This document shows, piece after piece, positions 8,375 to 16,658 of a stretch of 64,000 nucleotides of DNA. The notes beneath the pieces were generated by a model. The model did no database searches and was not told the DNA's origin. It saw only the letters and a program-made list of their open reading frames with translations. This DNA comes from Arenicellales bacterium (GTDB lineage Bacteria > Pseudomonadota > Gammaproteobacteria > Arenicellales > JAHEKD01). Location of the stretch: positions 99,777-163,776 of the forward strand of contig JANQSD010000022.1 of the NCBI GenBank assembly GCA_028284225.1, written 5' to 3'. Every line of letters starts with the position of its first letter. The first letter of the stretch is position 1. Both the position numbers and the translations under genes were made by a program.

Positions 8375-9010
8375 CTAACTATTATTCATAGCTTCCAGAT
8401 AAGGTTTTACTTCTTGCTGAACTTTTTGCACTGACTCACGTTCGCAAGCTCTTTCCCAAAATGCCTGAATGCGCGGTTTATCAGAGAAAGGTGCAATCTG
8501 CTGAGCGTAGAATAAAGCTGGAATACAAGCGCAATCTGCCATAGTAAACCTCTCCCCACGGTTCCAGGTTTTGTCAGAGAAATTATTTTCCATGTTGTCG
8601 TACATGATGTTTATTTTTTCGTCTGCTTCAGCAAGCACTTTGGGGTTTTGTTCGTCTTGTGGTTTGCGTAATTCAAAAAACTTGGTGCCGATAGGGTTGT
8701 TTAAATATAGGTCGTACATGCGATCAAGAAATCTGGTTTTTCTTGCTTCTGTCGGGTCGTCCGGTATTAACTTCACCCCTTCACTAACACTATTTAAATA
8801 CTCAATAATAATTGTCGATTCAGGAATCGGATGACCGTTTTCTAAAATTAATAAAGGAATTTTCCCGATTGGGTAAATTTTTCGAAAATCTGCCCTGACC
8901 TGTTCATCAAACATGTTTAATACTTCGGGTTCGAACTCGATTCCGGTTTCATGAAAGGCCAGTAAAACTTTCTGGGAATAGGTGGACAAGGGGTTGTAAT
9001 ACAACTTCAT
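8375..9010 (-). CDS. Glutathione S-transferase family protein
   Basis: A 211-residue GST when started at ATG 9010 (MKLYYNPLSTYSQKVLLAF), which has GAGG 8 nt upstream; longer readings run into the preceding gene. The N-terminal thioredoxin fold has a Ser/Tyr-type active site (PLSTYSQK), GKIPLL with the cis-Pro and the PESTIIIEYL Glu-Ser motif. The C-terminal domain has FTMADCACIPALFY, the N-capping box of GSTs. It starts 10 bp after the AHSA1 gene and forms an operon with arsR and AHSA1. Confidence 0.85.
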   Translation of the reverse strand: MKLYYNPLSTYSQKVLLAFHETGIEFEPEVLNMFDEQVRADFRKIYPIGKIPLLILENGHPIPESTIIIEYLNSVSEGVKLIPDDPTEARKTRFLDRMYDLYLNNPIGTKFFELRKPQDEQNPKVLAEADEKINIMYDNMENNFSDKTWNRGERFTMADCACIPALFYAQQIAPFSDKPRIQAFWERACERESVQKVQQEVKPYLEAMNNS

Positions 9011-9020
9011 GTTGAGATCC

Positions 9021-9458
9021 TCAAGCAAAATAAGTATCCAAACCGGCCAGGCAGCCTGTCCAGCCTTGATTATGTTTATCGGCGAATTCCTGCTGACTAA
9101 ATCCACGGTGAGTCAAAGTGAGCAGAGTTTGGTTGTCGCCTTTTGCGTGAAGGTCAATCGTCACTTGGGTGCGGTCTACGCCATCTTGCCATTTCCAATT
9201 AAACACTATCTTTTTGTTCGGAATTATTTCTTCATACTGGCCACCTACGATATGGTCGGAGTTCTCTTCGGGATTGTGCATATGAATTAAATATTCACCA
9301 CCAACTTTAAGATCAACTTCCGCTCTGGGTACAGTCATGATCGGGCCGGGTCCAAACCATTGTTTAATGATTTCAGGGTCGGTCCAGGCTTGATAGACCT
9401 GTTCCACGGGAGCATTAATTTCTTTATTAATGACCAGTTTAATTTGTGAGTCGTTCAC
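9021..9458 (-). CDS. SRPBCC/AHSA1-domain protein
   Basis: A 145-residue single-domain START/Bet v 1-like protein of the AHSA1 type: VNKEINAPVEQVYQAWTDPEIIKQWFGP at the N-terminus, DLKVGGEYLIHM, and LTLTHRGFSQQEFADKHNQGWTGCLAGLDTYF at the C-terminus are typical. The fold binds hydrophobic ligands; the ligand is unknown. The start is GTG at 9458 with a strong GGAGT 4-8 nt upstream. It lies 2 bp after the ArsR gene. ArsR-AHSA1 pairs are common in bacteria and usually autoregulated. Confidence 0.85.
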   Translation of the reverse strand: MNDSQIKLVINKEINAPVEQVYQAWTDPEIIKQWFGPGPIMTVPRAEVDLKVGGEYLIHMHNPEENSDHIVGGQYEEIIPNKKIVFNWKWQDGVDRTQVTIDLHAKGDNQTLLTLTHRGFSQQEFADKHNQGWTGCLAGLDTYFA

Positions 9459-9460
9459 GA

Positions 9461-9805
9461 TTACTCCTTTTTGTCAGGGGTTGCTTTTTGTTCCAACAAT
9501 TCTTTGAGGTTGTCCAGGCGTTCATTCCAGAAGGACTGATAAAACTCCAGCCAGGCCAGTGCATCATCCAGCATTTTCGGTTCAACATGGCATAATCGTT
9601 TGCGGCCCTGCTTTATTCGACTGATCAATCCCGCATTTTCCAGCACTTTCAAATGCTTGGATACGGCAGGCAGGCTCATTTTATATTCACCGGCAATCGC
9701 ATTTACTGTTTGATCCTGCTCACGAATGCGCAGCAATATGTTGCGTCTGGTCGTGTCCGAAAGTGCCTGAAAAACCCTATCTAATTGTTGTTCATTCAGT
9801 GTCAT
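9461..9805 (-). CDS. ArsR-family helix-turn-helix repressor
   Basis: A 114-residue winged-helix regulator: VFQALSDTTRRNILLRI, then the recognition helix MSLPAVSKHLKVLENAGLI and the wing RIKQGRKRLCHVEP. It lacks the paired Cys metal site of arsenic-sensing ArsR and matches the subgroup paired with AHSA1 proteins. It is the first gene of a minus-strand operon with AHSA1 and GST genes. A 26-bp near-perfect palindrome lies immediately upstream of its ATG, consistent with autorepression and possible effects on the divergent TPR gene. Confidence 0.85.
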   Translation of the reverse strand: MTLNEQQLDRVFQALSDTTRRNILLRIREQDQTVNAIAGEYKMSLPAVSKHLKVLENAGLISRIKQGRKRLCHVEPKMLDDALAWLEFYQSFWNERLDNLKELLEQKATPDKKE

Positions 9806-9808
9806 ATT

Positions 9809-9834
9809 AATATTTGACCATATGGTTAAATATT
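9809..9834. promoter_or_regulatory. Probable ArsR operator palindrome
   Basis: AATATTTGACCA-TA-TGGTTAAATATT, two 12-bp arms with one mismatch, 3 bp upstream of the arsR start codon and in the divergent region shared with the TPR gene. Size, symmetry and position fit an ArsR/SmtB-type operator. Binding is inferred. Confidence 0.65.
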
Positions 9835-9902
9835 AAGTCAAATATATTACTTGCTAATCGTCATATAAATGTAATATTTTCTGCCTCTGGGAGGTTTAGA
9901 TA

Positions 9903-11579
9903 TTGGACACAAGAGAGTATTTTGATCTTGGTGCGCACTCGCGGCCGATCAACACAGCGTCACCACAAGCACAGATCTGGTTTGATCGTGGGCTGAACTG
10001 GCTTTATGGATTCAATCAAGAAGAATCCACTTTTTGTTTTCGAAAAGCTGTCGAGGCTGATCCGAATTGTGCGATTGCGTATTGGGGCATTGCCTATGCA
10101 TCCGGGCCGTTTTATAACATGCCTTGGGAAATGTTCAGTCAACACGAAGAACAAGAAATGCTCGACTATTGTCACAGTCAATTACAAAAGGCGCTGGAAA
10201 ATATTGAGCAGGCTTCGCAGGCAGAGCAAGCACTGATCTATGCCTTGACTAAACGGTTTCAGTGTAATCAGCCTAAATGTATGGATACTTATCGACAATG
10301 GGATGATGATTTCGCTGCCGCAATGCGCCAAGTTTACCGGCGGTTCCCGCAAGATGTTGATGTTGTGGCATTATTTTGTGAAGCCATGATGACACGTACT
10401 CCATGGAATATGTGGGATCTGCACACTGGAGAGGTGATGCAAGGTGCTGATACTTTGGAGGTCATTGATGTGCTGGACAAAGCAATGGCAATGGCTGCCG
10501 AAAAAAATCTAGATCCACATCCGGGTATTCATCATCTAAATATTCACATCTGGGAGATGTCCGGGCAGCCTGAAAGGGCAATGGTATCAGCTGATGCACT
10601 CAGAGATATCCAACCTGAGGGTGGTCACCTTCATCACATGCCCGCTCATATTTATGGTCTTTGCGGTATGTACTCTGATGCATTGGCTGTAAGTGAAAAA
10701 GCAATTATTGCTGATCGTAAATATTTAGCTTATGCAGGCGTGATGAAATTCTACACTACCGCTATTTGCCATGATCTGCATATGAAGATGCATGCAGCCA
10801 TGATGTGTGGTTTATATCAACCGGCCATCGATGCAGCCAATGAAATTACTCGTATTGTCACCAGACAAGTGCTTAGTATTGATAAACCATACATGTCTAT
10901 GACATTGGAAGGCTATTACTCGATGCGTATGCACGTATTGGTCAGATTCGGCCTTTGGCAACAGATTATTGATGAACCCATGCCGGAAGATGCCAATTTG
11001 TATCCTGTCACCACAGCTATGCATCACTATGCTAAAGGTGTTGCACATGCGACGTTAGGTCAGATTGCTGAAGCAGAACAGCAAAAACAGGCGTTCGAAT
11101 CGGCATGTGCAAACATGCCCCAAGGACGTTATTTCTTTAATAACCCGGCACTGAATATCCTTGCCGTGGCCAGGCAAATGTTAAATGGTGAGCTCGAATA
11201 TCACAAAGGAAATCACGAATCAGCATTCGAATTTCTGCGTGAAGCAGTAATGCTTGACGATAATCTTCATTACAGTGAACCCTGGCCCTGGATGCATCCT
11301 CCACGACACGCGCTAGGTGCATTATTGATGGAGCAAGGTCAAGTTGAAGAAGCCGAGCAGGTTTATCGAGCTGACCTGGGCCTGGATGATACGGTCATCC
11401 GCGCTGCCCAGCATCCTGACAATGTCTGGAGTTTGCATGGGTTCTATGAATGCCTGAGTAACTCGGGCGAATCGACCAAGTCAGCTTTAGTCAAACAACG
11501 GCTGGATTTAGCTTTAGCTCGATCCGACGTAAAAATATCCTCTTCTTGCTGTTGCCGGGGAAAGACGTCCTGTTGCTAG
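9903..11579 (+). CDS. Tetratricopeptide-repeat protein with Cys-rich C-terminal tail
   Basis: A 558-residue soluble protein with TPR-like helical repeats: IWFDRGLNWLYGFNQEESTFCFRKAVEADPNCAIAYWGIAYA near the N-terminus and further repeats at about 215-300 and 410-500. It belongs to a conserved family of TPR proteins in proteobacteria of unknown role. The start is TTG at 9903 with GGGAGG 8 nt upstream. The last ten residues hold five cysteines (CCC...CC), unusual for the family and possibly metal- or thiol-reactive. It is divergent from arsR, with the ArsR palindrome between them. Confidence 0.8.
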   Translation: MDTREYFDLGAHSRPINTASPQAQIWFDRGLNWLYGFNQEESTFCFRKAVEADPNCAIAYWGIAYASGPFYNMPWEMFSQHEEQEMLDYCHSQLQKALENIEQASQAEQALIYALTKRFQCNQPKCMDTYRQWDDDFAAAMRQVYRRFPQDVDVVALFCEAMMTRTPWNMWDLHTGEVMQGADTLEVIDVLDKAMAMAAEKNLDPHPGIHHLNIHIWEMSGQPERAMVSADALRDIQPEGGHLHHMPAHIYGLCGMYSDALAVSEKAIIADRKYLAYAGVMKFYTTAICHDLHMKMHAAMMCGLYQPAIDAANEITRIVTRQVLSIDKPYMSMTLEGYYSMRMHVLVRFGLWQQIIDEPMPEDANLYPVTTAMHHYAKGVAHATLGQIAEAEQQKQAFESACANMPQGRYFFNNPALNILAVARQMLNGELEYHKGNHESAFEFLREAVMLDDNLHYSEPWPWMHPPRHALGALLMEQGQVEEAEQVYRADLGLDDTVIRAAQHPDNVWSLHGFYECLSNSGESTKSALVKQRLDLALARSDVKISSSCCCRGKTSCC

Positions 11580-11613
11580 ATATTTATTAGCACAAGTCTT
11601 TAAGCATTTTGTT

Positions 11614-11690
11614 CGTCACTCCCGTACTGAATCAAAGCCTGTGCTGAACTTGATTCAGTATTCAGCACGGGCTACGGCGGGAATCCAGAA
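11614..11690. repeat. Dispersed palindromic repeat, family A
   Basis: Begins CGTCACTCCCGTACTGAATC and ends CGGCGGGAATCCAG, with internal AGCCTGTGCTGAA / TTCAGCACGGGCT inverted arms. It resembles the CGTCATTCCCGC...GCGGGAATC repeat seen elsewhere in the window. Confidence 0.7.
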
Positions 11691-11741
11691 AAGCTGTCGA
11701 TTATCGACACATGAATTGACTGGAGTGACTATAATTAACTA

Positions 11742-12152
11742 ATGGAATATATCCAAATCACCGAAGCTAATGAACTGCCCGATATTTCTGAGTTTGCCCC
11801 CTTCAAGGCAGTAATAGCCATCGAAAATCAAGTCAGCGATGAACGCCAGCAGCAGATAAGTAATTGGCTGGTAACAGCAGGTGCGTTGTATGTCATGTTA
11901 TGTGGTGAACACTCCGGCAGTTGGTCAGATTCAGTCCGCCAGGCCAATCTCGAACAAACTGCTATTGAAGCCATGAGGCCGGATCAATTTGTCATGATTA
12001 CTGATCACGAACAGGAGCGTCTGCGTGCTGTTTTCTGGCATGCAAAAAAACATGCTAAACATACCCACGTCAAGCTCGAGCAACTTGTCGTGCTTCATGT
12101 TTCCAATGAAAACCGGGCGGTAGATTACTTGTCGATTTTTAATAAGGCGTGA
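11742..12152 (+). CDS. Conserved small protein, possibly DUF7684
   Basis: A 136-residue soluble acidic protein. FAPFKAVIAIE, then WLVTAGALYVMLCGEHSGSWSDSVRQAN and a C-terminal VVLHVSNENRAVDYLSIF, resemble a small family of uncharacterised proteins (I believe DUF7684). The alternating hydrophobic strands and helices suggest a small alpha/beta fold. No catalytic motif is recognisable. Its end overlaps the 3' end of the convergent MarR-GNAT gene by 14 bp. Confidence 0.6.
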   Translation: MEYIQITEANELPDISEFAPFKAVIAIENQVSDERQQQISNWLVTAGALYVMLCGEHSGSWSDSVRQANLEQTAIEAMRPDQFVMITDHEQERLRAVFWHAKKHAKHTHVKLEQLVVLHVSNENRAVDYLSIFNKA

Positions 12153-13113
12153 TTTTCTGCAAGCTCTGTCTGACAAATTTTTGTTCGAGGATATTTGTAC
12201 CCCATTGATCACCAAAATATTCTTCAGCCAGGACAAAACCATGTTTCTCATAAAGCTTGCGTGCTGCGTCCAAGCCTTTCACTGTCCACAAATGTGTTTG
12301 TTCAAATCCATGTTTATCACAAAAATCAAGTGCACGGGTTAGCAATGACTCACCGACTCCAGCGCCTCGCATTGTGTTACTTACAATGAACCAGCGTAAA
12401 TGAGCAATGCCCTCATCTAAATCTTCACCGTCAATGGATATGCTGCCGATAATTCGCCCGCCGGTCTCAGCGCGCCAGGTTTCATTTTGCGGTGAGTCAA
12501 TACGGCTAAAGAATTCAGCAATATCCCCTGTAATTCTGGTTTCAAACTTTCGACCAAATCCATATTGTTGATTCATGTGGGCGTGCATTAACTCGATGAT
12601 GCGGCCAAGGATTGTCGGTGTGTAGCCTTTTTTAATGTTGATTATGTGGTTAGACGGGTTAAATTCTGATTGGCTGGAGCTTGCTCTTAATGCAGTCGAA
12701 TATTGTTGTAAGCCCTTTAAAACGCATTGCTGAGAGGATGTGCTCAGTTGGCTAAGAGCCGCTGACACTTGTTTCTCTGCATAGTGATCAATAACGCGTA
12801 ATGTTTTTCTGCCCTTGTCGGTAAGATAAAGATACTTTATTCGTGTATCTTGCTTGGATCGTCGTTCAGTTATTTCTTGTCTTTCCAGTAGTGATTTGAC
12901 CAGGCGGCTAACTGTCGATTTTTCCAGTAACAATAATTCGCACAGCGCTGATGCTGATAGACCTTCAGACCTTCCGATTTCAATAATAGCGTGAACGGCT
13001 GAGGCAGAAAGATCAGTGCCGGCCATTGTTTTATTCATAAAACCGAATTCGCGAACGAGGTTACGCGAGGCAAGCCTTACATCTGAGACCAGTGATGACA
13101 ATTCTTGTTGCAT
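12139..13113 (-). CDS. MarR-GNAT fusion: transcriptional regulator with acetyltransferase domain
   Basis: A 324-residue two-domain protein when started at ATG 13113; a TTG at 13146 lies inside an operator-like palindrome and is less likely. The N-terminal winged helix (residues about 20-145) has SASALCELLLLEKSTVSRLVKSLL as the HTH and TKYLYL-type wing (DTRIKYLYLTDKGRKTL). The C-terminal GNAT domain (about 165-320) has motif A MRGAGVGESLLTRALDF and ARKLYEKHGFVLAEEYFG. Such fusions are widespread in proteobacteria; the small-molecule substrate and regulon are unknown. Confidence 0.85.
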   Translation of the reverse strand: MQQELSSLVSDVRLASRNLVREFGFMNKTMAGTDLSASAVHAIIEIGRSEGLSASALCELLLLEKSTVSRLVKSLLERQEITERRSKQDTRIKYLYLTDKGRKTLRVIDHYAEKQVSAALSQLSTSSQQCVLKGLQQYSTALRASSSQSEFNPSNHIINIKKGYTPTILGRIIELMHAHMNQQYGFGRKFETRITGDIAEFFSRIDSPQNETWRAETGGRIIGSISIDGEDLDEGIAHLRWFIVSNTMRGAGVGESLLTRALDFCDKHGFEQTHLWTVKGLDAARKLYEKHGFVLAEEYFGDQWGTNILEQKFVRQSLQKITPY

Positions 13114-13126
13114 AGCCAGTGAGTTC

Positions 13127-13153
13127 AATACAGTTGTATTATACAACTATATT
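13127..13153. promoter_or_regulatory. Probable MarR-type operator of the MarR-GNAT gene
   Basis: The core AGTTGTAT-T-ATACAACT (13132-13148) is a perfect 8-1-8 palindrome, and the symmetry extends to AATA...TATT with one mismatch per arm. It lies 14-40 bp upstream of the ATG at 13113, where a repressor would block transcription. Confidence 0.65.
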
Positions 13154-13230
13154 GAATTAATCAGCTGCCGTCAAGACAGAACTTAAGCTTACTCTAACTT
13201 GAATTTTGTTTAGAAAACTCTTGGAAAACG

Positions 13231-14139
13231 CTATTGCGCCGTTAGCTCATCATGTAACCAATCCATGAATATGTCTAATTCAGCCCGTGGTTTGCATGCT
13301 GGGTGCAGATACACAGATAAACCTTCGGGTAGGATCAGGCTTTCTTTGAACGGCCTTAATAACTGGCCTGTTTGTATTAGCTGATTAGTTGTTTGCCGCC
13401 AGGCCAGGGCGATGCCATGACCCTCGATTGCAGATTGAATCATCATGGGGTAACTGTCATAGATGATGCCTTGGTAGCCAACCTGCAATGGGATTCTAAT
13501 CCGCTCAAGCCATTCGTCCCACTCTATCCAGTCTTGAGGGTGAACTTTGTGATGCAACAGTTGATAGTTCGGTAACTCGTCGATTGGCAAGGGATAATCT
13601 TGTTGGCCCAGATACTTTGGGCTGCACACCGGGAAGACTTCATCAGCAGCAGTGAACGCTAATTCACAATCACCGCTTTTTCGGGTGGACGTTTGCAGGG
13701 CCACATCGAAATAATCCTGTGATTCGGTGACGGGCAGGGTTGAAACAGATACTTTAACTTCTATATTTTGATGCTGCTGATAAAACGTCGATAGTCGTGG
13801 CATTAGCCAATAAAGACCTTCGCAAAGTTGCGCAAAAAGTAATATTTCGTTGGGCTTATAGACTTCACGCAATTTTGTAGTGCTGGCAGATAATGTTTCG
13901 AGTGCACTTGAGACAGCATTAGTAAATTCAATGCCCTGGTCGGTTAAGTAAACAGCCCGATTTCTTCTGGTGAACAGTTTTGTGCCCAGATTGTCTTCAA
14001 GTAATCTAATCTGCCGGCTTATTGCTGCCTGTGTTAACCCCAGTTCTTCAGCGGCTTTTGTTACGCTGCCAAGCCGTGAGGTAGCTTCAAACGGCAGCAG
14101 GCTGGCTAAAGGTGGCAATGTTTTTCTGAATTTATTCAT
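13231..14139 (-). CDS. LysR-family regulator (GcvA-like)
   Basis: A 302-residue LTTR. The N-terminal HTH (residues about 10-70) includes LLPFEATSRLGSVTKAAEELGLTQAAISRQI and LFTRRNRAVYLTDQG; the effector domain (about 92-300) has the GcvA-like layout. It is divergent from the DMT transporter at 14239 with a 99-bp AT-rich intergenic region, the usual layout for an LTTR controlling its neighbour. The inducer is unknown. Confidence 0.85.
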   Translation of the reverse strand: MNKFRKTLPPLASLLPFEATSRLGSVTKAAEELGLTQAAISRQIRLLEDNLGTKLFTRRNRAVYLTDQGIEFTNAVSSALETLSASTTKLREVYKPNEILLFAQLCEGLYWLMPRLSTFYQQHQNIEVKVSVSTLPVTESQDYFDVALQTSTRKSGDCELAFTAADEVFPVCSPKYLGQQDYPLPIDELPNYQLLHHKVHPQDWIEWDEWLERIRIPLQVGYQGIIYDSYPMMIQSAIEGHGIALAWRQTTNQLIQTGQLLRPFKESLILPEGLSVYLHPACKPRAELDIFMDWLHDELTAQ

Positions 14140-14238
14140 TACTTAAAATTATGTATTTTAAAATATTTATCAATTTTATTAAGGAAAAATAAAAACTAAA
14201 CTTAATTATAGATTATGTTATCAAGAGTCAAATATTAA

Positions 14239-15162
14239 ATGGAAAAATCTATTGGGTCAAACACAGACAATCTGAAACTTGGCATTTTTTCAATATTAGT
14301 AGCTGTTTTTTCGTTATCAATTGGGGACGCAATAATCAAGTCATACAGTATTGCCGTACCTTTATGGCAAATGTATGTTGTCAGATCAATGATCGCGTTG
14401 CCGATACTGATAGTGATCATTAAACTGACTCAACCGTCATTAACTTTAATACCCAAATCGATTCAATGGGTTGCGTTACGGAGCCTGTTGCTGGGCTGCA
14501 TGTGGGTAGCTTATTACGCAGCCTTACCTCATATTGATTTATCAGTAGCAGCCGCGATTTATTACACTATTCCACTTTTTATCACTTTGTTTTCGGCCTG
14601 GTTTACCCAGGATTCAGTGAGTTACAAATCCTGGGCCGCAATCATCACAGGATTTGTCGGTGTTTTAATCATTGTTCGCCCGACTACAAATGCCTTAAAC
14701 ATTTATATGTTTCTTCCGCTGCTTGCAGCTATTCTGTATGCCATTGCAATGATTCTTACTCGCACTAAATGTATCGATGAAAGTCCAAAAATCTTGTCGT
14801 TAAGCTTAAACGTAATGTTTATCGTTATGGGATTAATCGCAACAATGTTGTTAACAGTTTTAGAGCTTGATGATGTAACCCGGCAATCCAATACATTTTT
14901 GTTAGGTAATTGGCGAGTGCTGGATGCACAGGGTTGGTTAGTAATGTCCGCATTAGGGGTTGTTATTATTTTAGGTAGCTGGTTTGCTGCCATCGCCTAC
15001 CAGAACGGCCCGTCACAAATTATTGCTTCATTTGATTATTCATATCTGGTATTCAGTGTTATTTGGGGATTAGTGTTTTTTGCAGAGACGCCTGATGGAC
15101 GAAGCATAGTAGGAATGGTACTCATTGTGGCAGCGGGCCTGACGATCATCAGAGCATCCTAG
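14239..15162 (+). CDS. EamA/DMT-family transporter
   Basis: A 307-residue, ten-helix DMT protein with two EamA repeats. It closely resembles the transporter at 26357-27280: both have a DA/DV-x-x-K-hydrophobic-LWQM/I-hydrophobic-R(S/A) segment in the first helices, ITRTKC/ILTRTKC at mid-protein and FDYSYLVF/FEYSYLVF near the end. Both also lie divergent from a LysR gene, so they are paralogous modules. The substrate is unknown; RhtA-like metabolite export is plausible. Confidence 0.85.
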   Translation: MEKSIGSNTDNLKLGIFSILVAVFSLSIGDAIIKSYSIAVPLWQMYVVRSMIALPILIVIIKLTQPSLTLIPKSIQWVALRSLLLGCMWVAYYAALPHIDLSVAAAIYYTIPLFITLFSAWFTQDSVSYKSWAAIITGFVGVLIIVRPTTNALNIYMFLPLLAAILYAIAMILTRTKCIDESPKILSLSLNVMFIVMGLIATMLLTVLELDDVTRQSNTFLLGNWRVLDAQGWLVMSALGVVIILGSWFAAIAYQNGPSQIIASFDYSYLVFSVIWGLVFFAETPDGRSIVGMVLIVAAGLTIIRAS

Positions 15163-15179
15163 CTAACTGATGGTAGGTT

Positions 15180-15587
15180 TTATTGTTTATCTAATTTCAC
15201 AGATGTATCTATAGCCGGTAGCCAGGGTTGTGCAGAGCTGCACCAGATTTGAAATTGAGGCGGTAATTCAGATCGGTGTTCTACTGTGCCCATACGAATG
15301 TTGTATGCTTCGGGTTTTTCGCTTGCAGAACAAGAATAAATCCCGGAGCCACAGTTATCACAGAAGGCTTGTTGCCTTAAGTTGCCGCTTTCACCCGTTT
15401 TGACATAGATCTTAGGATTCCCCTTGAGTAGATTAAAATTTTCGGCCTGCACCACCCCAATTGTCCGAAAAGCAGATGCTGATAAGGCCTGACAATCAGT
15501 ACAATGACAAATTCCAACAGATTTTTCGTCTAACTCAGCCTCGTAGAGGATGGCGCCACAATGGCAACTACCGTTAATTTTCATCAT
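15180..15587 (-). CDS. GFA-family (CENP-V/GFA) zinc protein
   Basis: A 135-residue GFA-domain protein. The zinc ligands are visible: GSCHCGAILYEAE (Cys pair), GICHCTDCQALSASAF and a C-terminal AFCDNCGSGIYS. The family is named for glutathione-dependent formaldehyde-activating enzyme, but most members, including this one, have no proven activity. A second intact paralogue lies at 50254 and a broken one at 62385. Confidence 0.85.
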   Translation of the reverse strand: MMKINGSCHCGAILYEAELDEKSVGICHCTDCQALSASAFRTIGVVQAENFNLLKGNPKIYVKTGESGNLRQQAFCDNCGSGIYSCSASEKPEAYNIRMGTVEHRSELPPQFQIWCSSAQPWLPAIDTSVKLDKQ

Positions 15588-15698
15588 ACAACTCTTGAGT
15601 AATCATGTTTTCTGGGGACTTAATAACACAGCAGTATAATAGATCGTTTATTTTTTCATCAATCGCTATATTTATATCTTGCTTTGCATCCCCATCTA

Positions 15699-16586
15699 AT
15701 GATGATGAATGGTTCGTATTCAATTGTTTTTTCTCATCAGGCTTATCAAGTTTGTGCAGATCGTCAGTTTGTTTTGCAATCCAGAGGAATTGATTCGCAA
15801 ATCTTAACGACTGAAGATGGTTATGGCTTGATTGTCGAGTCAAGGTTTGCCGAGCAGGCACGAGTAGAAATGAATGCCTATGTTGATGAAAATATTATCA
15901 ATGCACCGCCGCCATCAACATCAGCGACTCGCTATTTAAATCCAATTCCAGGATTAGCCGGCTACTTTTTGCTACTCAGCCTGGTCAGTGCTGCTGCAGG
16001 TTTTGGACTATTTGGCGTTGACTGGTATACCCAGGGTCGAATCGACAGCCAGCAGATTTATGCCGGTGAAATCTGGCGCCTGGCTACAGCATTAACCTTG
16101 CATGCCAGCGGGCAGCACTTACTATCAAACATCGGATTTGGCCTGTTTTTCCTGTATTTTGCCGGGCGTTATCTGGGTTATGGCCTGGCCGGCTTATCGA
16201 TGTTTGGCGGTGGTATTCTTGGTAATGCCATCAATATTTATATGCAAGGATCGACGCACTTTAGCATTGGTGCATCCACCGCCGTATTTGCCATACTTGG
16301 TGTGCTTTGTGCTTATGTCTGGAGGATGAAATACTTTTCGCAGCTATCCTGGTCTAAACGCCTGGGTCCTATTTTTGGTGGTATTGCGTTACTGGCATTC
16401 ACCGGAACTTCTGGTGAGAATACCGACATTGGCGCACATTTATGGGGGTTTGTCGGTGGTTTGGTAATAGGTGGGTTAGTTGCAACATTCAACTCAAAAT
16501 TTCCCATCGATAATACTGCCCAGAAAGCTTATGGGGTAGTGGTTATTGTGCTGATTGGGTTGGCGTGGTTGCTGGCTGCATTTTGA
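15699..16586 (+). CDS. Rhomboid-family intramembrane serine protease
   Basis: A 295-residue protein with an N-terminal soluble domain (about 1-70, resembling DUF2007-type modules) followed by six or seven membrane helices. Rhomboid residues are present: H140 and N144 in the HLLSN motif, catalytic S193 in GASTAVF and H247 in GAHLWGF. It cleaves transmembrane substrates within the inner membrane; the substrates are unknown. Three consecutive ATGs begin at 15699; a TTG at 15684 is also possible. A palindromic repeat begins at its stop codon and separates it from the convergent ogt. Confidence 0.85.
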   Translation: MMMNGSYSIVFSHQAYQVCADRQFVLQSRGIDSQILTTEDGYGLIVESRFAEQARVEMNAYVDENIINAPPPSTSATRYLNPIPGLAGYFLLLSLVSAAAGFGLFGVDWYTQGRIDSQQIYAGEIWRLATALTLHASGQHLLSNIGFGLFFLYFAGRYLGYGLAGLSMFGGGILGNAINIYMQGSTHFSIGASTAVFAILGVLCAYVWRMKYFSQLSWSKRLGPIFGGIALLAFTGTSGENTDIGAHLWGFVGGLVIGGLVATFNSKFPIDNTAQKAYGVVVIVLIGLAWLLAAF

Positions 16587-16656
16587 CCCCCTCTAACTCC
16601 CCCTGGAAGGGGGAGAACGAAATTCCTCCCCTCTCAGGGGAGGCTAGGAGGGGTGA
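16586..16656. repeat. Dispersed palindromic repeat, family B
   Basis: An imperfect palindrome built of CCCCCTCTAACTCCCCCT, AGGGGGAG, CTCCCCTCTCAGGGGAGG and CTAGGAGGGGTG. It fills the gap between the convergent rhomboid and ogt genes and could fold into a strong stem on either transcript. Confidence 0.75.
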
Positions 16657-16658
16657 GA

